From: JAUXEH01 sp965533275
GTDB lineage: Bacteria; Acidobacteriota; Aminicenantia; Aminicenantales; Aminicenantaceae
NCBI GenBank assembly: GCA_965533275.1
Contig: CBESWG010000016.1
Span: 1-64,000 of the forward strand
Reading direction: 5' to 3'
DNA: 64,000 nt
Position numbers and translations under genes: made by a program. Numbering within the stretch: the stretch's first letter is position 1; the number at the start of each line of letters is the position of its first letter. Shown piece after piece: positions 26,765 to 35,847 of this stretch. A model generated the notes under the pieces. That model had not been told where the DNA came from. It saw only the letters and a program-made list of their open reading frames with translations, and ran no database searches.

Positions 26765-27868
26765 ATGCTGGATATAAAGCTCAAGCTCCAGCCCGGCCAT
26801 ACCAATGACAGGGAGTGGATGGAGCCGTCCCCCCTCAAGACCCTCTTCTGGAATATCACCTACGCCTGCAATTATCGCTGTGGAGTGTGTTTTACGGATG
26901 CAGGCAGTGCCATGCCCGGCGAACTCACGACTCCGGAGGCCTTGGCTGCGGTCGAGAAGATCCATCAAGCAGGAGTTCATGATCTGATCCTGTCCGGGGG
27001 GGAGCCCTTCCAGCGGGAGGATATTATACCCATACTCCGGCATATGGGAAAATTCGGCATCTCGACTCGCATCGCTTCCAATGGCAGTCTTCTGGATCAG
27101 GAGATCCTGCGGCAGCTGCGGGACGAAACCCTTGTCCAGTCTTTTCAGATCAGCCTGGACACGATCGATGCGGATATTTACGAGAGATTCCACTCTGCGT
27201 CACCCGGGGACTTGAATACGGTCCTAAAAAACCTAGACATAATTCAGCAGCTGGGTTTTCATACCACCATTTCTGCCCGGCTTACTCCTCACACTCTTGC
27301 GGGTATCCCAGCCCTCCTCGACTTTGCCGTTCAACAGGGGATCGCGACCCTGACCATACACTGTCCTGTCCATACTCGACGTGTTTCCGAAACCTATCCC
27401 CAGGACGAAGACATGTTCACCCGACTGGAGCATGTCTTCGAGCACTTCAGCAATCTCCCTCAGAAATGGCTCATAGAAACTTACATCCCCTGGGCCGAAT
27501 ATCATCCGGTCATCCGTCGTCTTCAGAAACAGGTGAGGATCAATAACCGTGGTTGCCGTGCCGGCCGGGACCGCCTGACGATCAATCCCTCTGGACACAT
27601 CTCACCCTGTGTATGTATGGACATTCCTGAGGCATATGTGGGCAACGTCAAGAGCGACGATCTAGAGCTCGTCTTTCAGAACTCTCCGGTAAACAAAATG
27701 TTTCGCAGCCCGCGGGAGCATGGGATCTGTGCCGATTGTGCCAACCTGACAAAATGCGGCGGCGGCTGCCGGGCCTCGGCCTTTGCTTTGACAGGACGGA
27801 TGGATGGCCAGGATATGTCCTGCCCGGTCTGGAAATCCAGAGACCAGAAGGAGCACAGACAATCATGA
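26765..27868 (+). CDS. Radical SAM/SPASM protein
   Basis: A 367-residue radical SAM enzyme. The AdoMet cluster motif is CNYRCGVC (Cys35, 39, 42), followed by LSGGEPFQR. The C-terminal SPASM-type region has CRAGRDRLTINPSGHISPCV, then CADCANLTKCGGGCRASAF and a last CPVW, enough cysteines for auxiliary clusters. SPASM proteins often modify peptides or tetrapyrroles. Its ATG directly follows the previous stop, and its own stop overlaps the UbiA start by ATGA. No obvious precursor peptide is present in the operon. Confidence 0.9.
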   Translation: MLDIKLKLQPGHTNDREWMEPSPLKTLFWNITYACNYRCGVCFTDAGSAMPGELTTPEALAAVEKIHQAGVHDLILSGGEPFQREDIIPILRHMGKFGISTRIASNGSLLDQEILRQLRDETLVQSFQISLDTIDADIYERFHSASPGDLNTVLKNLDIIQQLGFHTTISARLTPHTLAGIPALLDFAVQQGIATLTIHCPVHTRRVSETYPQDEDMFTRLEHVFEHFSNLPQKWLIETYIPWAEYHPVIRRLQKQVRINNRGCRAGRDRLTINPSGHISPCVCMDIPEAYVGNVKSDDLELVFQNSPVNKMFRSPREHGICADCANLTKCGGGCRASAFALTGRMDGQDMSCPVWKSRDQKEHRQS

Positions 27869-28881
27869 GATATCAGGGGCTCCCTCCGCTGTGGAAACAC
27901 ATCCTCAGGGAGAGTATCTGGAGCCACCGGGGGATCATCAAGGTCAGCACTCTCCTGCTCCCTATTTCGGTCATCCTCGCCCTGGAAGATCCATCCCAGA
28001 CCTCGTCCGGCTCTTTTACAGCCCTGCTGGCGATATTGTTGACGGTATCCTGTTGGATCTTGGTCAGCACCCTGGCTAACGATCTTACCGATGCAAAAGA
28101 AGACCGAATAGCGGAGAAAACGAGGTGGATCAACCGCCTCCCTGTATTACTTAGAGCGGGAGTCGTTCTACTGTTGTTCGGGATAGGATTGAGCGCGACT
28201 CTTTTTTCCCTGGATCCGATCACAACAGCAGGGGTATATGTTCTTGCGCTGACAATCGGATTTCTATACTCAGTAAAGCCGCCGCGCCTGAAGGAGCACG
28301 GGATCTGGGGCCTCCCCGCCTACAGCCTGGCATGTGCCCTCGGATATGCAGTCCTTCCCTGGAGCTGGCTTGGGGGCCCCTGGAAATGGCTGCTGCTGAT
28401 GGCTCCGGCTGTGTTCTTGGACAAATGGACCAACCTCCATTTCCATCAGGTCATCGATCTTCCCTCGGACCTTAAAGGAGGGATCGATACCTATGCGGTT
28501 CGCGTCGGAATCGATCGGGCCCGGAAGACGCTCAGAGGGGCAGCGGCTCTTTCTTCTCTGGCTTCACTGGTGGTGCTTTCTGCCCTGTTCCAGAAGCTGC
28601 CCGAGTGGAGGGCGGCGATCCTACTGGCCGCTGCAGGAACGGTTCTTGGGTGCGGCGTCTATGCTCGTCTGGCACGCCGGTCTCCCCAAAATGAGACCTC
28701 TCTCACACGAGAGCTCCCCTGGTTCTACTTGGGGATCACCTACGCCGTTTTCCGTGTCCTTCCCCTGGTCCTCATGATCCGCTTGAGCATGCAGAACCCG
28801 AACATGAGGCCCGCCGCGGCCCTGACCATCTTCATTCTGCTGATAGAATCCTTGTTTTTCCTTCGGTATCGATATGCGTGA
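27865..28881 (+). CDS. UbiA-family prenyltransferase
   Basis: A 338-residue protein with eight or nine TM helices. Both aspartate-rich motifs are present: NDLTDAKED (residues 72-80) and IDLPSDLKGGID near residue 200, which bind Mg-prenyl diphosphate. UbiA enzymes attach prenyl chains to aromatic or other acceptors at the membrane. The start at 27865 is chosen because ATGA overlaps the preceding stop; a longer frame opening at 27736 lies wholly inside the upstream radical SAM gene. The acceptor is unknown; the surrounding radical SAM enzymes may build it. Confidence 0.87.
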   Translation: MRYQGLPPLWKHILRESIWSHRGIIKVSTLLLPISVILALEDPSQTSSGSFTALLAILLTVSCWILVSTLANDLTDAKEDRIAEKTRWINRLPVLLRAGVVLLLFGIGLSATLFSLDPITTAGVYVLALTIGFLYSVKPPRLKEHGIWGLPAYSLACALGYAVLPWSWLGGPWKWLLLMAPAVFLDKWTNLHFHQVIDLPSDLKGGIDTYAVRVGIDRARKTLRGAAALSSLASLVVLSALFQKLPEWRAAILLAAAGTVLGCGVYARLARRSPQNETSLTRELPWFYLGITYAVFRVLPLVLMIRLSMQNPNMRPAAALTIFILLIESLFFLRYRYA

Positions 28882-28894
28882 AGTGAGATGACCC

Positions 28895-29878
28895 ATGTTT
28901 GAACAGACAATCTATAGGATCAAAACCTATGTGCTGCAGCAGCGGATCCCACGTGTTGCCTGCATCAATTTAACCGCCCTCTGCAGCGGATCATGTGAAT
29001 ACTGCGGTTCCAGGACTGCCTCCCCAGACGAAATGACCACCGCACAGCTCTACTCAATACTGGACGACCTGACAGAAATGGGCTGTCGCACCATTCATCT
29101 CACTGGGGGCGATCCGCTGATGAGGGATGACATCGGGGAGATCGTGCAATACGCAAATTCCAAAGGACTGCACTGCGCCTTTTCCTCGGATGGCTCCAAC
29201 GTCCTGAAAAAGCGAGATATTGTGAGGCAGTTCAAGCTCATCCACCTGAGCTTCGAGGGCCCTAGGGAAATCCACGATACTCTCAAATTCGAGGGTGCAT
29301 ACGATCGGCTGATCGAGGCCATAGAGGTCGCACAAGAGGAAAATGTCAGGATCGTTACGCTCACGGTCCTCACCAAATTGAATTTGGGCTGCATTGATTA
29401 TATTCTGGACACTGCCAAAGAGTACGGCTTCAGTTCCTTTTTCCAGCCGCTTTCCCGCACCTATATATATGATGATGTGACCCCACCTGACCTGAGACCG
29501 ACACCCCTAGAGTATGACGAAGCATTCAACAAGCTCATTGAATTGAAGAAGGCCTCCCGCGACAGCCACGTTGGCAACGCAATGGCTACGCTGCGGCATT
29601 TTATCAAACCAGCACGCAATTTTCGCTGCCACGGAGGCCGCTCCTTTGTTTATGTCCATGTAAACGGAGATGTATACCCATGTTGGATCCCCCCAAAAAT
29701 TAAAGCCCTCAGCTGCAAGGACGTTGGTTTTAAAGAGGCGTTTTTAAAGATGCCTGCTCACGAATGCGATTCCTGCACGCTGAGCTCAACCGTGAATCTG
29801 AATTATTTTTCCTCACTGAATCTCAAGACGATCGCCAACGCTTTTTCGCAGATACTCCCTGCTTTTAAAGGAAAATAA
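28895..29878 (+). CDS. Radical SAM protein
   Basis: A 327-residue radical SAM enzyme with the cluster motif CSGSCEYC (Cys30, 34, 37) and LTGGDPLMR. The C-terminal part has CHGGRSFVYVHVNGDVYPCW and CDSC, a shortened SPASM or Twitch-like ligand set. The start at 28895 is 13 bases after the UbiA stop. The next radical SAM starts 4 bases after its stop, so both are coupled. It resembles HpnH-like and SPASM-lite proteins only in general form; I do not recognise a specific function. Confidence 0.86.
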   Translation: MFEQTIYRIKTYVLQQRIPRVACINLTALCSGSCEYCGSRTASPDEMTTAQLYSILDDLTEMGCRTIHLTGGDPLMRDDIGEIVQYANSKGLHCAFSSDGSNVLKKRDIVRQFKLIHLSFEGPREIHDTLKFEGAYDRLIEAIEVAQEENVRIVTLTVLTKLNLGCIDYILDTAKEYGFSSFFQPLSRTYIYDDVTPPDLRPTPLEYDEAFNKLIELKKASRDSHVGNAMATLRHFIKPARNFRCHGGRSFVYVHVNGDVYPCWIPPKIKALSCKDVGFKEAFLKMPAHECDSCTLSSTVNLNYFSSLNLKTIANAFSQILPAFKGK

Positions 29879-29882
29879 CACT

Positions 29883-30773
29883 TTGAACATCACCTTATCA
29901 CTGCTCAAAGGCTCCCGGCTTCTCGTATGGGAGCTCAAACGGATCCTCATGGGGATTAGACACACCGCTTCCCTCGACATCACGGATTCGTGCAATCTCA
30001 GATGTGCTCACTGCTATCATTTCCAAAACAAGGACCAGCTTCACGCCGAAGTCCCGCTGGACATCTGGAGAGAACGCTTCGAGGAGCTGTACCGCTCAGG
30101 GATCAGGTCCGTCACCCTCCTGGGCGGCGAACCCGCTCTGAGGCTCGATGTGATGATGTGCGCCAACGAAATATTTCCGCTGGTAGATGTGATCACCAAC
30201 GGGACCATACCGATCCCTGCTGAATTCAACCACAGGATCTATCTCTCGATCGAAGGTGCTCCCGAAACCAATGACAAAATCAGAGGCAAAGGCATTTTTT
30301 CTAAGATCATCGAGAACTACGCCGGGGACAGCAGGATCGTCGTGATCACGACACTGAACCGGATGAATTATACAGAGCTGGAAGAAATCGTAACCAACGC
30401 CAGAGAAAACGGCTTTAGGAGTGTTGTCTGTGGACTGTACTGCACGCCCATAAATTCAGACGATCCTCTCAGGCTGTCGGAAAAGGACAGAGGGGCCATA
30501 GTCAAGGAGATCAAGCGCGTCAGGTCAAAGCATCCCGATCTATTGAAGTTGACCGATTCTATGCTCCAGTGGTATGAGAAGGCCGACCACAGCAGCGACT
30601 CCTGCTACAGCAGGGATCAGATGCTGCACTTTGATGTCTCGTTCAACAGGAAAAAATGTTTCGGCTATGCCAACTGTTTCAATTGTGGGTGTCTGGCCGG
30701 GGCTTCCCAGAGCCCATTGAAAAAATTTGCACACCCTGTCGAAGCCATCAGGTCGTTCGTGACCCAGAGATGA
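29883..30773 (+). CDS. Radical SAM protein
   Basis: A 296-residue radical SAM enzyme with CNLRCAHC (Cys37, 41, 44) and LLGGEPALR. The C-terminus has several cysteines (DSCYSRDQM, KKCFGYANCFNCGC) that could bind an auxiliary cluster. It starts with TTG, 4 bases after the previous stop, with AAAGGA a little upstream; the next in-frame ATG would remove part of the N-terminal region. It is the third radical SAM enzyme in the same operon, and the three are not close copies of one another, so sequential steps are likelier than duplication. Confidence 0.84.
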   Translation: MNITLSLLKGSRLLVWELKRILMGIRHTASLDITDSCNLRCAHCYHFQNKDQLHAEVPLDIWRERFEELYRSGIRSVTLLGGEPALRLDVMMCANEIFPLVDVITNGTIPIPAEFNHRIYLSIEGAPETNDKIRGKGIFSKIIENYAGDSRIVVITTLNRMNYTELEEIVTNARENGFRSVVCGLYCTPINSDDPLRLSEKDRGAIVKEIKRVRSKHPDLLKLTDSMLQWYEKADHSSDSCYSRDQMLHFDVSFNRKKCFGYANCFNCGCLAGASQSPLKKFAHPVEAIRSFVTQR

Positions 30774-30820
30774 GTTCCCTGAATCATCTCGTTTTTAAAG
30801 ACCGAAAGAGGAGCGACACA

Positions 30821-32278
30821 ATGAAGCGAAAACATCATGCGCAGCGAATCCTTCTGTTTATTCCCTTTATATTCTTTTGCTTAGCGCCCTCAATCATGGG
30901 AGGGGAAGATCCGCCGCCTGTGGACTGGCCGCAGTTCCGGGGTCCCAACGGTTCGGGAGTATTTGAAACCTCGAGCCTCCCGCTCCATTTCGACAACGAT
31001 AATAATGTGATCTGGAAGACCTTACTCCCTCCAGGCCATTCCTCTCCTGTCCTGACAGAAAAATTCATTTTCTTGACGGCCATCCAAGACGAATCGCTCC
31101 TGACGATCTGCCTCTCTCGCGAAAACGGAAAGATTCTCTGGCAGCAAAAGGCTCCCCGGCCCCGCCAGCAGAAGATCGACGACCGCAACAATCCCGCCTC
31201 CCCTTCCCCGGTGACGGACGGTGAGCGGGTATTCGTGTTCTTCGCCGACTTCGGGATGCTCGCCTACGATGTTAAGGGGAACGAGCTGTGGCGGCTCCCC
31301 CTGGGGCCCTTCGACAACCTGTACGGCATGGGCGCTTCTCCCATCCTGGCAGGAGAGAATGTGATCCTGGTCTGTGACCAGAACGACGATTCCTACATCA
31401 TCGCAGCAGACAAGAAGAGCGGAAAAATTGTATGGAAAACAGACAGACCTGAGGCAAAGAGCGGGCACTCCACCCCCATCGTCTTTCAGCCGGAAAATGG
31501 AGAGACACAGGTGCTGGTGCCAGGTTCGTTCCTCTTGGATGCCTACGCCGCCTCCTCAGGAAAAAAAGTCTGGTGGGTTGGCGGACTCTCCTTCGAAATG
31601 AAATCCACCCCTGTGGTCCAGGACAACGTGTTGTTTATCAACGGATATGCCACCCCCCTGAATCAACCGGATGAGCAGGTCAAGATACCTCCATTCGATC
31701 AGGCCTTGGTTAAGTTTGATACCAATAAAGACGGCAAGCTGGGCAAGGAGGAACTTCCCGATGAACAACCCTACGGATGGTTCGGCTTCATAGACGTCAA
31801 TGGGGATGGATTCCTCGACAGCGGCGACTGGAATTATTTCGAAGCAGCCCTGGCCAGCCTGAACGGGATGCTGGCGATCCGGATCGGGGGGCAGGGTGAC
31901 ATGAGCCGAAGCAGCCATGTCTGGCAGTACAGGCGATCGGTGCCCCAGCTGCCCTCTCCCCTCCTCTACAAAAATGTTCTCTACATGATCAATGATGGAG
32001 GAACGGTCACGACCTTCAAGCCTGCGAGCGGGGAAGTGATCGCACAGGGACGCCTCAAGGGAGCCGGGACAAGGTTTTTTGCCTCTCCTGTCGCTGCCGA
32101 TGACAAGGTGTTTATCATAAGCCGGAGGGGGACGGTGAGCGTGCTGGGGCCAGGAGGGGATCTCGATGTGTTGGCCGTCAACGATCTCAAAGAACTGTGC
32201 TACGCCACCCCCGCCATCGCAGAGGGAAGGATCTACATCCGCACAGAGAAAGCCCTGTACAGTTTCGGTCAAAAATAG
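30821..32278 (+). CDS. Secreted PQQ-like beta-propeller with inserted EF-hands
   Basis: A 485-residue exported protein with a signal peptide (RILLFIPFIFFCLAPSIMGG). Propeller blades of the PQQ/BamB-like type are seen in DWPQFRGPNG, SRENGKILWQ, VKGNELW and DKKSGKIVW. A pair of EF-hand calcium loops is inserted mid-protein: DTNKDGKLGKEE (about 300-311) and DVNGDGFLDSGD (about 325-336). The start is set at the ATG preceded by AAAGAGGAG. It follows the last radical SAM by 47 bases and ends before a new promoter, so it is probably the last gene of that operon and may be its periplasmic partner. Confidence 0.86.
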   Translation: MKRKHHAQRILLFIPFIFFCLAPSIMGGEDPPPVDWPQFRGPNGSGVFETSSLPLHFDNDNNVIWKTLLPPGHSSPVLTEKFIFLTAIQDESLLTICLSRENGKILWQQKAPRPRQQKIDDRNNPASPSPVTDGERVFVFFADFGMLAYDVKGNELWRLPLGPFDNLYGMGASPILAGENVILVCDQNDDSYIIAADKKSGKIVWKTDRPEAKSGHSTPIVFQPENGETQVLVPGSFLLDAYAASSGKKVWWVGGLSFEMKSTPVVQDNVLFINGYATPLNQPDEQVKIPPFDQALVKFDTNKDGKLGKEELPDEQPYGWFGFIDVNGDGFLDSGDWNYFEAALASLNGMLAIRIGGQGDMSRSSHVWQYRRSVPQLPSPLLYKNVLYMINDGGTVTTFKPASGEVIAQGRLKGAGTRFFASPVAADDKVFIISRRGTVSVLGPGGDLDVLAVNDLKELCYATPAIAEGRIYIRTEKALYSFGQK

Positions 32279-32297
32279 GGCTCTATCAGCAGGGACA

Positions 32298-32326
32298 TTT
32301 ACACAATCAATCTATGCAGGTATTAT
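32298..32326 (+). promoter_or_regulatory. Promoter of the sugar ABC/isomerase operon
   Basis: TTTACA (32298-32303), a 17-base spacer, TATTAT (32321-32326). It ends 44 bases before the ATPase start and separates the sugar operon from the radical SAM operon. Confidence 0.6.
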
Positions 32327-32370
32327 CAATCAGACAATCCCAACGATTGAAGTTGTTGAGGCACGCCTGA

Positions 32371-33888
32371 ATGCTGCTTGAGATGAAGAGCATCTACAAA
32401 TCCTTCAGTGGGGGAGTTCAGGTGCTCAAAGACATCGACTTTGACCTGCTGGCTGGTGAGGTCCACGTATTGGCCGGGGAAAACGGGGCTGGGAAGACAA
32501 CCCTTGTTAAGATCCTGGCTGGGATCCACACCGATTATCAAGGAAAGATCGAGCTGAACGGCAGTTCCTTCAAACCGAGATCTGCCGCTGATGCAGCACG
32601 GCACGGGATTTCCGCTATCCATCAGGATATGTCCCTCGTGAACACGATGTCCGTGGAGGACAATCTCTTCCTGGGAAGGGAAAGATCCAAGGGACGTGTA
32701 TGGGTGGACCGAAATACACAGCACCGGATGGCACGCTCCATGCTTCAAGAGCTGGGGATTCAGGCACGGCCCGCACAGCCCGTCACGGAATGCTCGATGT
32801 CCGTTCGGCAGATGATCGAGATCGGGAAGGCACTGATCAACGAAGCGCAGATCTTCATAATGGACGAACCGACCAGCTCCCTCAACAATCAAGAGGTAGC
32901 GCGGCTGTTCGAGATCATCGCCGATCTAAAAAAACGGGGACACGGCATCATCTATATCACCCACCGGATGGATGAAATATTCAGGATCGGTGAAAGGATC
33001 ACCGTTCTCCGTGACGGGACATATGTCGGGACCGAAAAGGCCTCGGAGCTCACACAAAAAAAACTCATCCGCTGGATGGTGGGCAGAGAGATCCATCAGC
33101 AGTTCCCCGAACGCTCCAGTGAAATCCAAACCGAACGTCTAACGGTGCAAAATTTCAAGCTCCCCAGCCCTACACGCTCGCAACACAATATCATCGATGA
33201 CGTCTCATTCAGCATTCGCTCAGGAGAGATATTAGGTATTGCAGGGCTGCAGGGCTCGGGAAAAAGCGAGCTGTTGAACGGAATTTTCGGAACCTACGGC
33301 ACAGAGGCCGAAGGAACTATCACACTGGACGGGAAACCCCACACCATCAAATCCCCGCAGCATTCCATCCGACAAGGGATCGCGTTGCTGACCAGCGACC
33401 GAAAAAACAGCGGGCTCATCAAAGACATGAGCGTGGCCCGGAATATTTCCCTGGCGTCTTTGCGAGAATATTCCCGACACGGATGGCTGCTGACACAGAA
33501 AGAAACACAAAATGCCCAGATCCGTGTAAAAGACTTGTCCATCAAGCTCCAGTCCCTCCAGCAAAGCATCCAGACTTTATCGGGAGGCAACCAACAGAAA
33601 GCCGTTTTGGCGAAGTGGATCAGCACTCAACCCAGGATACTGCTGCTGGATGAGCCAACCACAGGAGTCGATGTGGGAGCAAAACACGAGATCTATGCCT
33701 TGATGAACCAGTGGACCTCACAGGGAATCGCCATCCTGTTGATAACATCCGAGCTTCCGGAGCTGCTGGCCATGTCCGATCGCATCCTTGTGATGCATCG
33801 CGGCCGGGTCACCGCCGAATTCTCAGCACAGGACGCAACCCAGGAAAAAATCACGGAAGCCGCTCTGGGCACGAGCGAGGCTGCATGA
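32371..33888 (+). CDS. Sugar ABC transporter ATP-binding protein (RbsA/MglA type)
   Basis: A 505-residue double ATPase, the usual length for RbsA/MglA. The first half has Walker A GENGAGKTT, the degenerate signature ECSMSVRQM and Walker B IFIMDEPTSSL. The second has GLQGSGKSELL, a proper LSGGNQQKAVLAKW signature and ILLLDEPTTGVDVG. This asymmetry is normal in the family. It energises import of a monosaccharide. The permease start overlaps its stop by ATGA. The isomerase at the end of the operon suggests the substrate is an aldose such as fucose or a relative. Confidence 0.93.
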   Translation: MLLEMKSIYKSFSGGVQVLKDIDFDLLAGEVHVLAGENGAGKTTLVKILAGIHTDYQGKIELNGSSFKPRSAADAARHGISAIHQDMSLVNTMSVEDNLFLGRERSKGRVWVDRNTQHRMARSMLQELGIQARPAQPVTECSMSVRQMIEIGKALINEAQIFIMDEPTSSLNNQEVARLFEIIADLKKRGHGIIYITHRMDEIFRIGERITVLRDGTYVGTEKASELTQKKLIRWMVGREIHQQFPERSSEIQTERLTVQNFKLPSPTRSQHNIIDDVSFSIRSGEILGIAGLQGSGKSELLNGIFGTYGTEAEGTITLDGKPHTIKSPQHSIRQGIALLTSDRKNSGLIKDMSVARNISLASLREYSRHGWLLTQKETQNAQIRVKDLSIKLQSLQQSIQTLSGGNQQKAVLAKWISTQPRILLLDEPTTGVDVGAKHEIYALMNQWTSQGIAILLITSELPELLAMSDRILVMHRGRVTAEFSAQDATQEKITEAALGTSEAA

Positions 33889-34868
33889 ACAAACTGCGCG
33901 ACCTGATACGTTCCCCCGTCACCCGTGCATTGATCGCCCTTCTCTTCGTCCTGATCTTGGGAGGCATTTTCAACGCAGACGGCTCATTCTTCAAATGGGG
34001 CACTCATCGGGACATGCTGCGCCATATCTCGGTCTTCGGGATACTGGCCTGCGGGATGACCCTGGTCATCATCACGGCCGGGATCGACCTATCGGTGGGG
34101 AGCATACTAGGCCTCACGGCCGTTCTGTTTTCTCTCTTCACGATACAGCTGCAGTGGTCTCCCTGGATCGCATTTATTGCCTGTCTGCTGATCGGTACGG
34201 CTTGCGGATCTCTTTCCGGCGGATTGATCGCAAAATTCAAGATCCAGCCCTTTATCGCAACACTAGCCATGATGGTTTTTGCCCGCGGAGTGGCCAAGTG
34301 GGTATCAGGAGGGCAGAAGATCTCTACCGCGGTGCTGCAGCAGGATGGCACGTATCAATATGTCGAGGTCCCGGGCGTATTTAATTTTCTCAATTCAAAA
34401 ATACTGAACGAGAATATCGCCGTGGTCACGCTCATTTTCCTGTTCTGCATCTTGATCTGCTGGATCATACTGGCCAAGCTCCGTTGGGGGCGCCACATCT
34501 ATGCTGTCGGCGGGAATGAGGAAGCTGCCAGACTCTCGGGCATACCGGTTTCTTCGACCAAACTGCTGGCCTACGGATTGAGCGGCTTGTTCTGCGCAAC
34601 AGCCGGGATCTGTCAGGCCGCCCAAGAGCTTCAAGGGGATCCAGAAGCCGGGATGACATATGAACTCACAGCCATCGCCATCGTCGTGATCGGCGGGACC
34701 AGCCTGATGGGAGGGATCGGCGGTATCGGATTGACGTTTCTGGGCGCCTTGACGATCGGTTATCTGGAAAAGATCCTCAGCATCAATGCCGTGGGGGAGG
34801 CAAGCCGCTTGATGCTCACAGGAGTCATCATCATCGGCGCCGTGCTCTTCCAAAAATACAGAAAATGA
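33885..34868 (+). CDS. Sugar ABC transporter permease (RbsC type)
   Basis: A 327-residue inner-membrane permease with about nine to ten TM helices and the branched-chain/ribose permease motif GIDLSVGSILGLTAV near residue 65, plus AVGGNEEAARLSGIPV and GGTSLMGGIGGIGLTFLGAL. The start at 33885 is the ATG overlapping the ATPase stop; a longer frame from 33711 lies inside that ATPase gene. It forms the membrane channel with the RbsA-type ATPase and receives sugar from the lipoprotein encoded 10 bases downstream. Confidence 0.93.
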   Translation: MNKLRDLIRSPVTRALIALLFVLILGGIFNADGSFFKWGTHRDMLRHISVFGILACGMTLVIITAGIDLSVGSILGLTAVLFSLFTIQLQWSPWIAFIACLLIGTACGSLSGGLIAKFKIQPFIATLAMMVFARGVAKWVSGGQKISTAVLQQDGTYQYVEVPGVFNFLNSKILNENIAVVTLIFLFCILICWIILAKLRWGRHIYAVGGNEEAARLSGIPVSSTKLLAYGLSGLFCATAGICQAAQELQGDPEAGMTYELTAIAIVVIGGTSLMGGIGGIGLTFLGALTIGYLEKILSINAVGEASRLMLTGVIIIGAVLFQKYRK

Positions 34869-34878
34869 GGAATATCCC

Positions 34879-35847
34879 ATGAAGATTCGACCACTGCATG
34901 TGTTTATGGTAGCAGCTATGTCTGTGATGTTGTGCACCCCGGGATGCGGCCGCGAGGAGACATCATCCGAGGCAGAGGCGGCGGACACATCGGCTCCCAG
35001 ATGGAAGATCGGCATGAGCCAATGCAACCTGGGCGAGCCATGGCGTGTGCAGATGAATCAAGATATCAAGAATGCCGCCCTGGAACACCCTGAGATCCAG
35101 GTCATATTCAAAGACGCACAGAATGATTCCCTGAAGCAGAGATCTCAGATCGAGGAATTCGTCAGTGCGGAGGTCGACCTCCTCATCGTATCTCCCAAGG
35201 AAGCGGCCCCTCTGACGCCGCCTATTTCTGCAGCCTACGACCAGGGCATTCCAGTGATCGTCCTGGATCGCAGGATTTTGGGCGATGGGTACACCTGTTT
35301 TATCGGTGCAGACAACAAGCTGATCGGAAAGGCCGCCGGACAGTGGATCGTCGAACATCTGGCTGGCACAGGCAAGGTCGTGGAATTGAAGGGCCTCATG
35401 ACGTCAACCCCCGGGCAGGATCGTCATTCCGGCTTTCGGGAGGGGATCAGGGAGAGTGGGATCGAGATCCTATTCGAAGCAGACATGAAATGGTTGGAAC
35501 CGCAGGCCCGCACAGAGATGGAATCTGCCCTGGCACGATTCAGCGAAATTGACCTCGTATACGCCCACAACGATCCGGGTGCCCATGGAGCCTATCTGGC
35601 CGCCAAAGCCGCCGGCAGGGACCAGGACATCCGTTTCGTGGGGATCGATGGACTCCCCCACGAGGGCCAGATCTATGTGAAGCAGGGGATTTTATCCGCA
35701 AGCTTCGAATACCCGACAGGGGGAGAAGAGGCGATAGCAACCGCTCTTGAAATACTCGGAGGGAAGAAGGTGGAGAAAGAGATAACGCTGATGTCACGCG
35801 TTTATACCAAACAAAATATCGAAACCGGGGGGGATTGGATAAAATGA
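34879..35847 (+). CDS. Sugar-binding lipoprotein (RbsB type)
   Basis: A 322-residue periplasmic binding protein of the ribose/galactose-binding family (Peripla_BP_4). The signal peptide ends at CTPGC, so it is probably lipid-anchored, unusual for RbsB but common where the binding protein is tethered. Mature regions KIGMSQCNLGEPWRVQM, VDLLIVSPKEAAPL and IPVIVLDRRI are typical. The stop overlaps the isomerase ATG by 4 bases. The ligand is not predictable from sequence; the operon suggests a sugar taken to a ketose by the next gene. Confidence 0.92.
   Translation: MKIRPLHVFMVAAMSVMLCTPGCGREETSSEAEAADTSAPRWKIGMSQCNLGEPWRVQMNQDIKNAALEHPEIQVIFKDAQNDSLKQRSQIEEFVSAEVDLLIVSPKEAAPLTPPISAAYDQGIPVIVLDRRILGDGYTCFIGADNKLIGKAAGQWIVEHLAGTGKVVELKGLMTSTPGQDRHSGFREGIRESGIEILFEADMKWLEPQARTEMESALARFSEIDLVYAHNDPGAHGAYLAAKAAGRDQDIRFVGIDGLPHEGQIYVKQGILSASFEYPTGGEEAIATALEILGGKKVEKEITLMSRVYTKQNIETGGDWIK

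Noticed and set aside
27736..27864. In-frame upstream extension of the UbiA gene
   Set aside because: Lies wholly within the upstream radical SAM gene; the ATGA overlap at 27865 gives a normal UbiA N-terminus.
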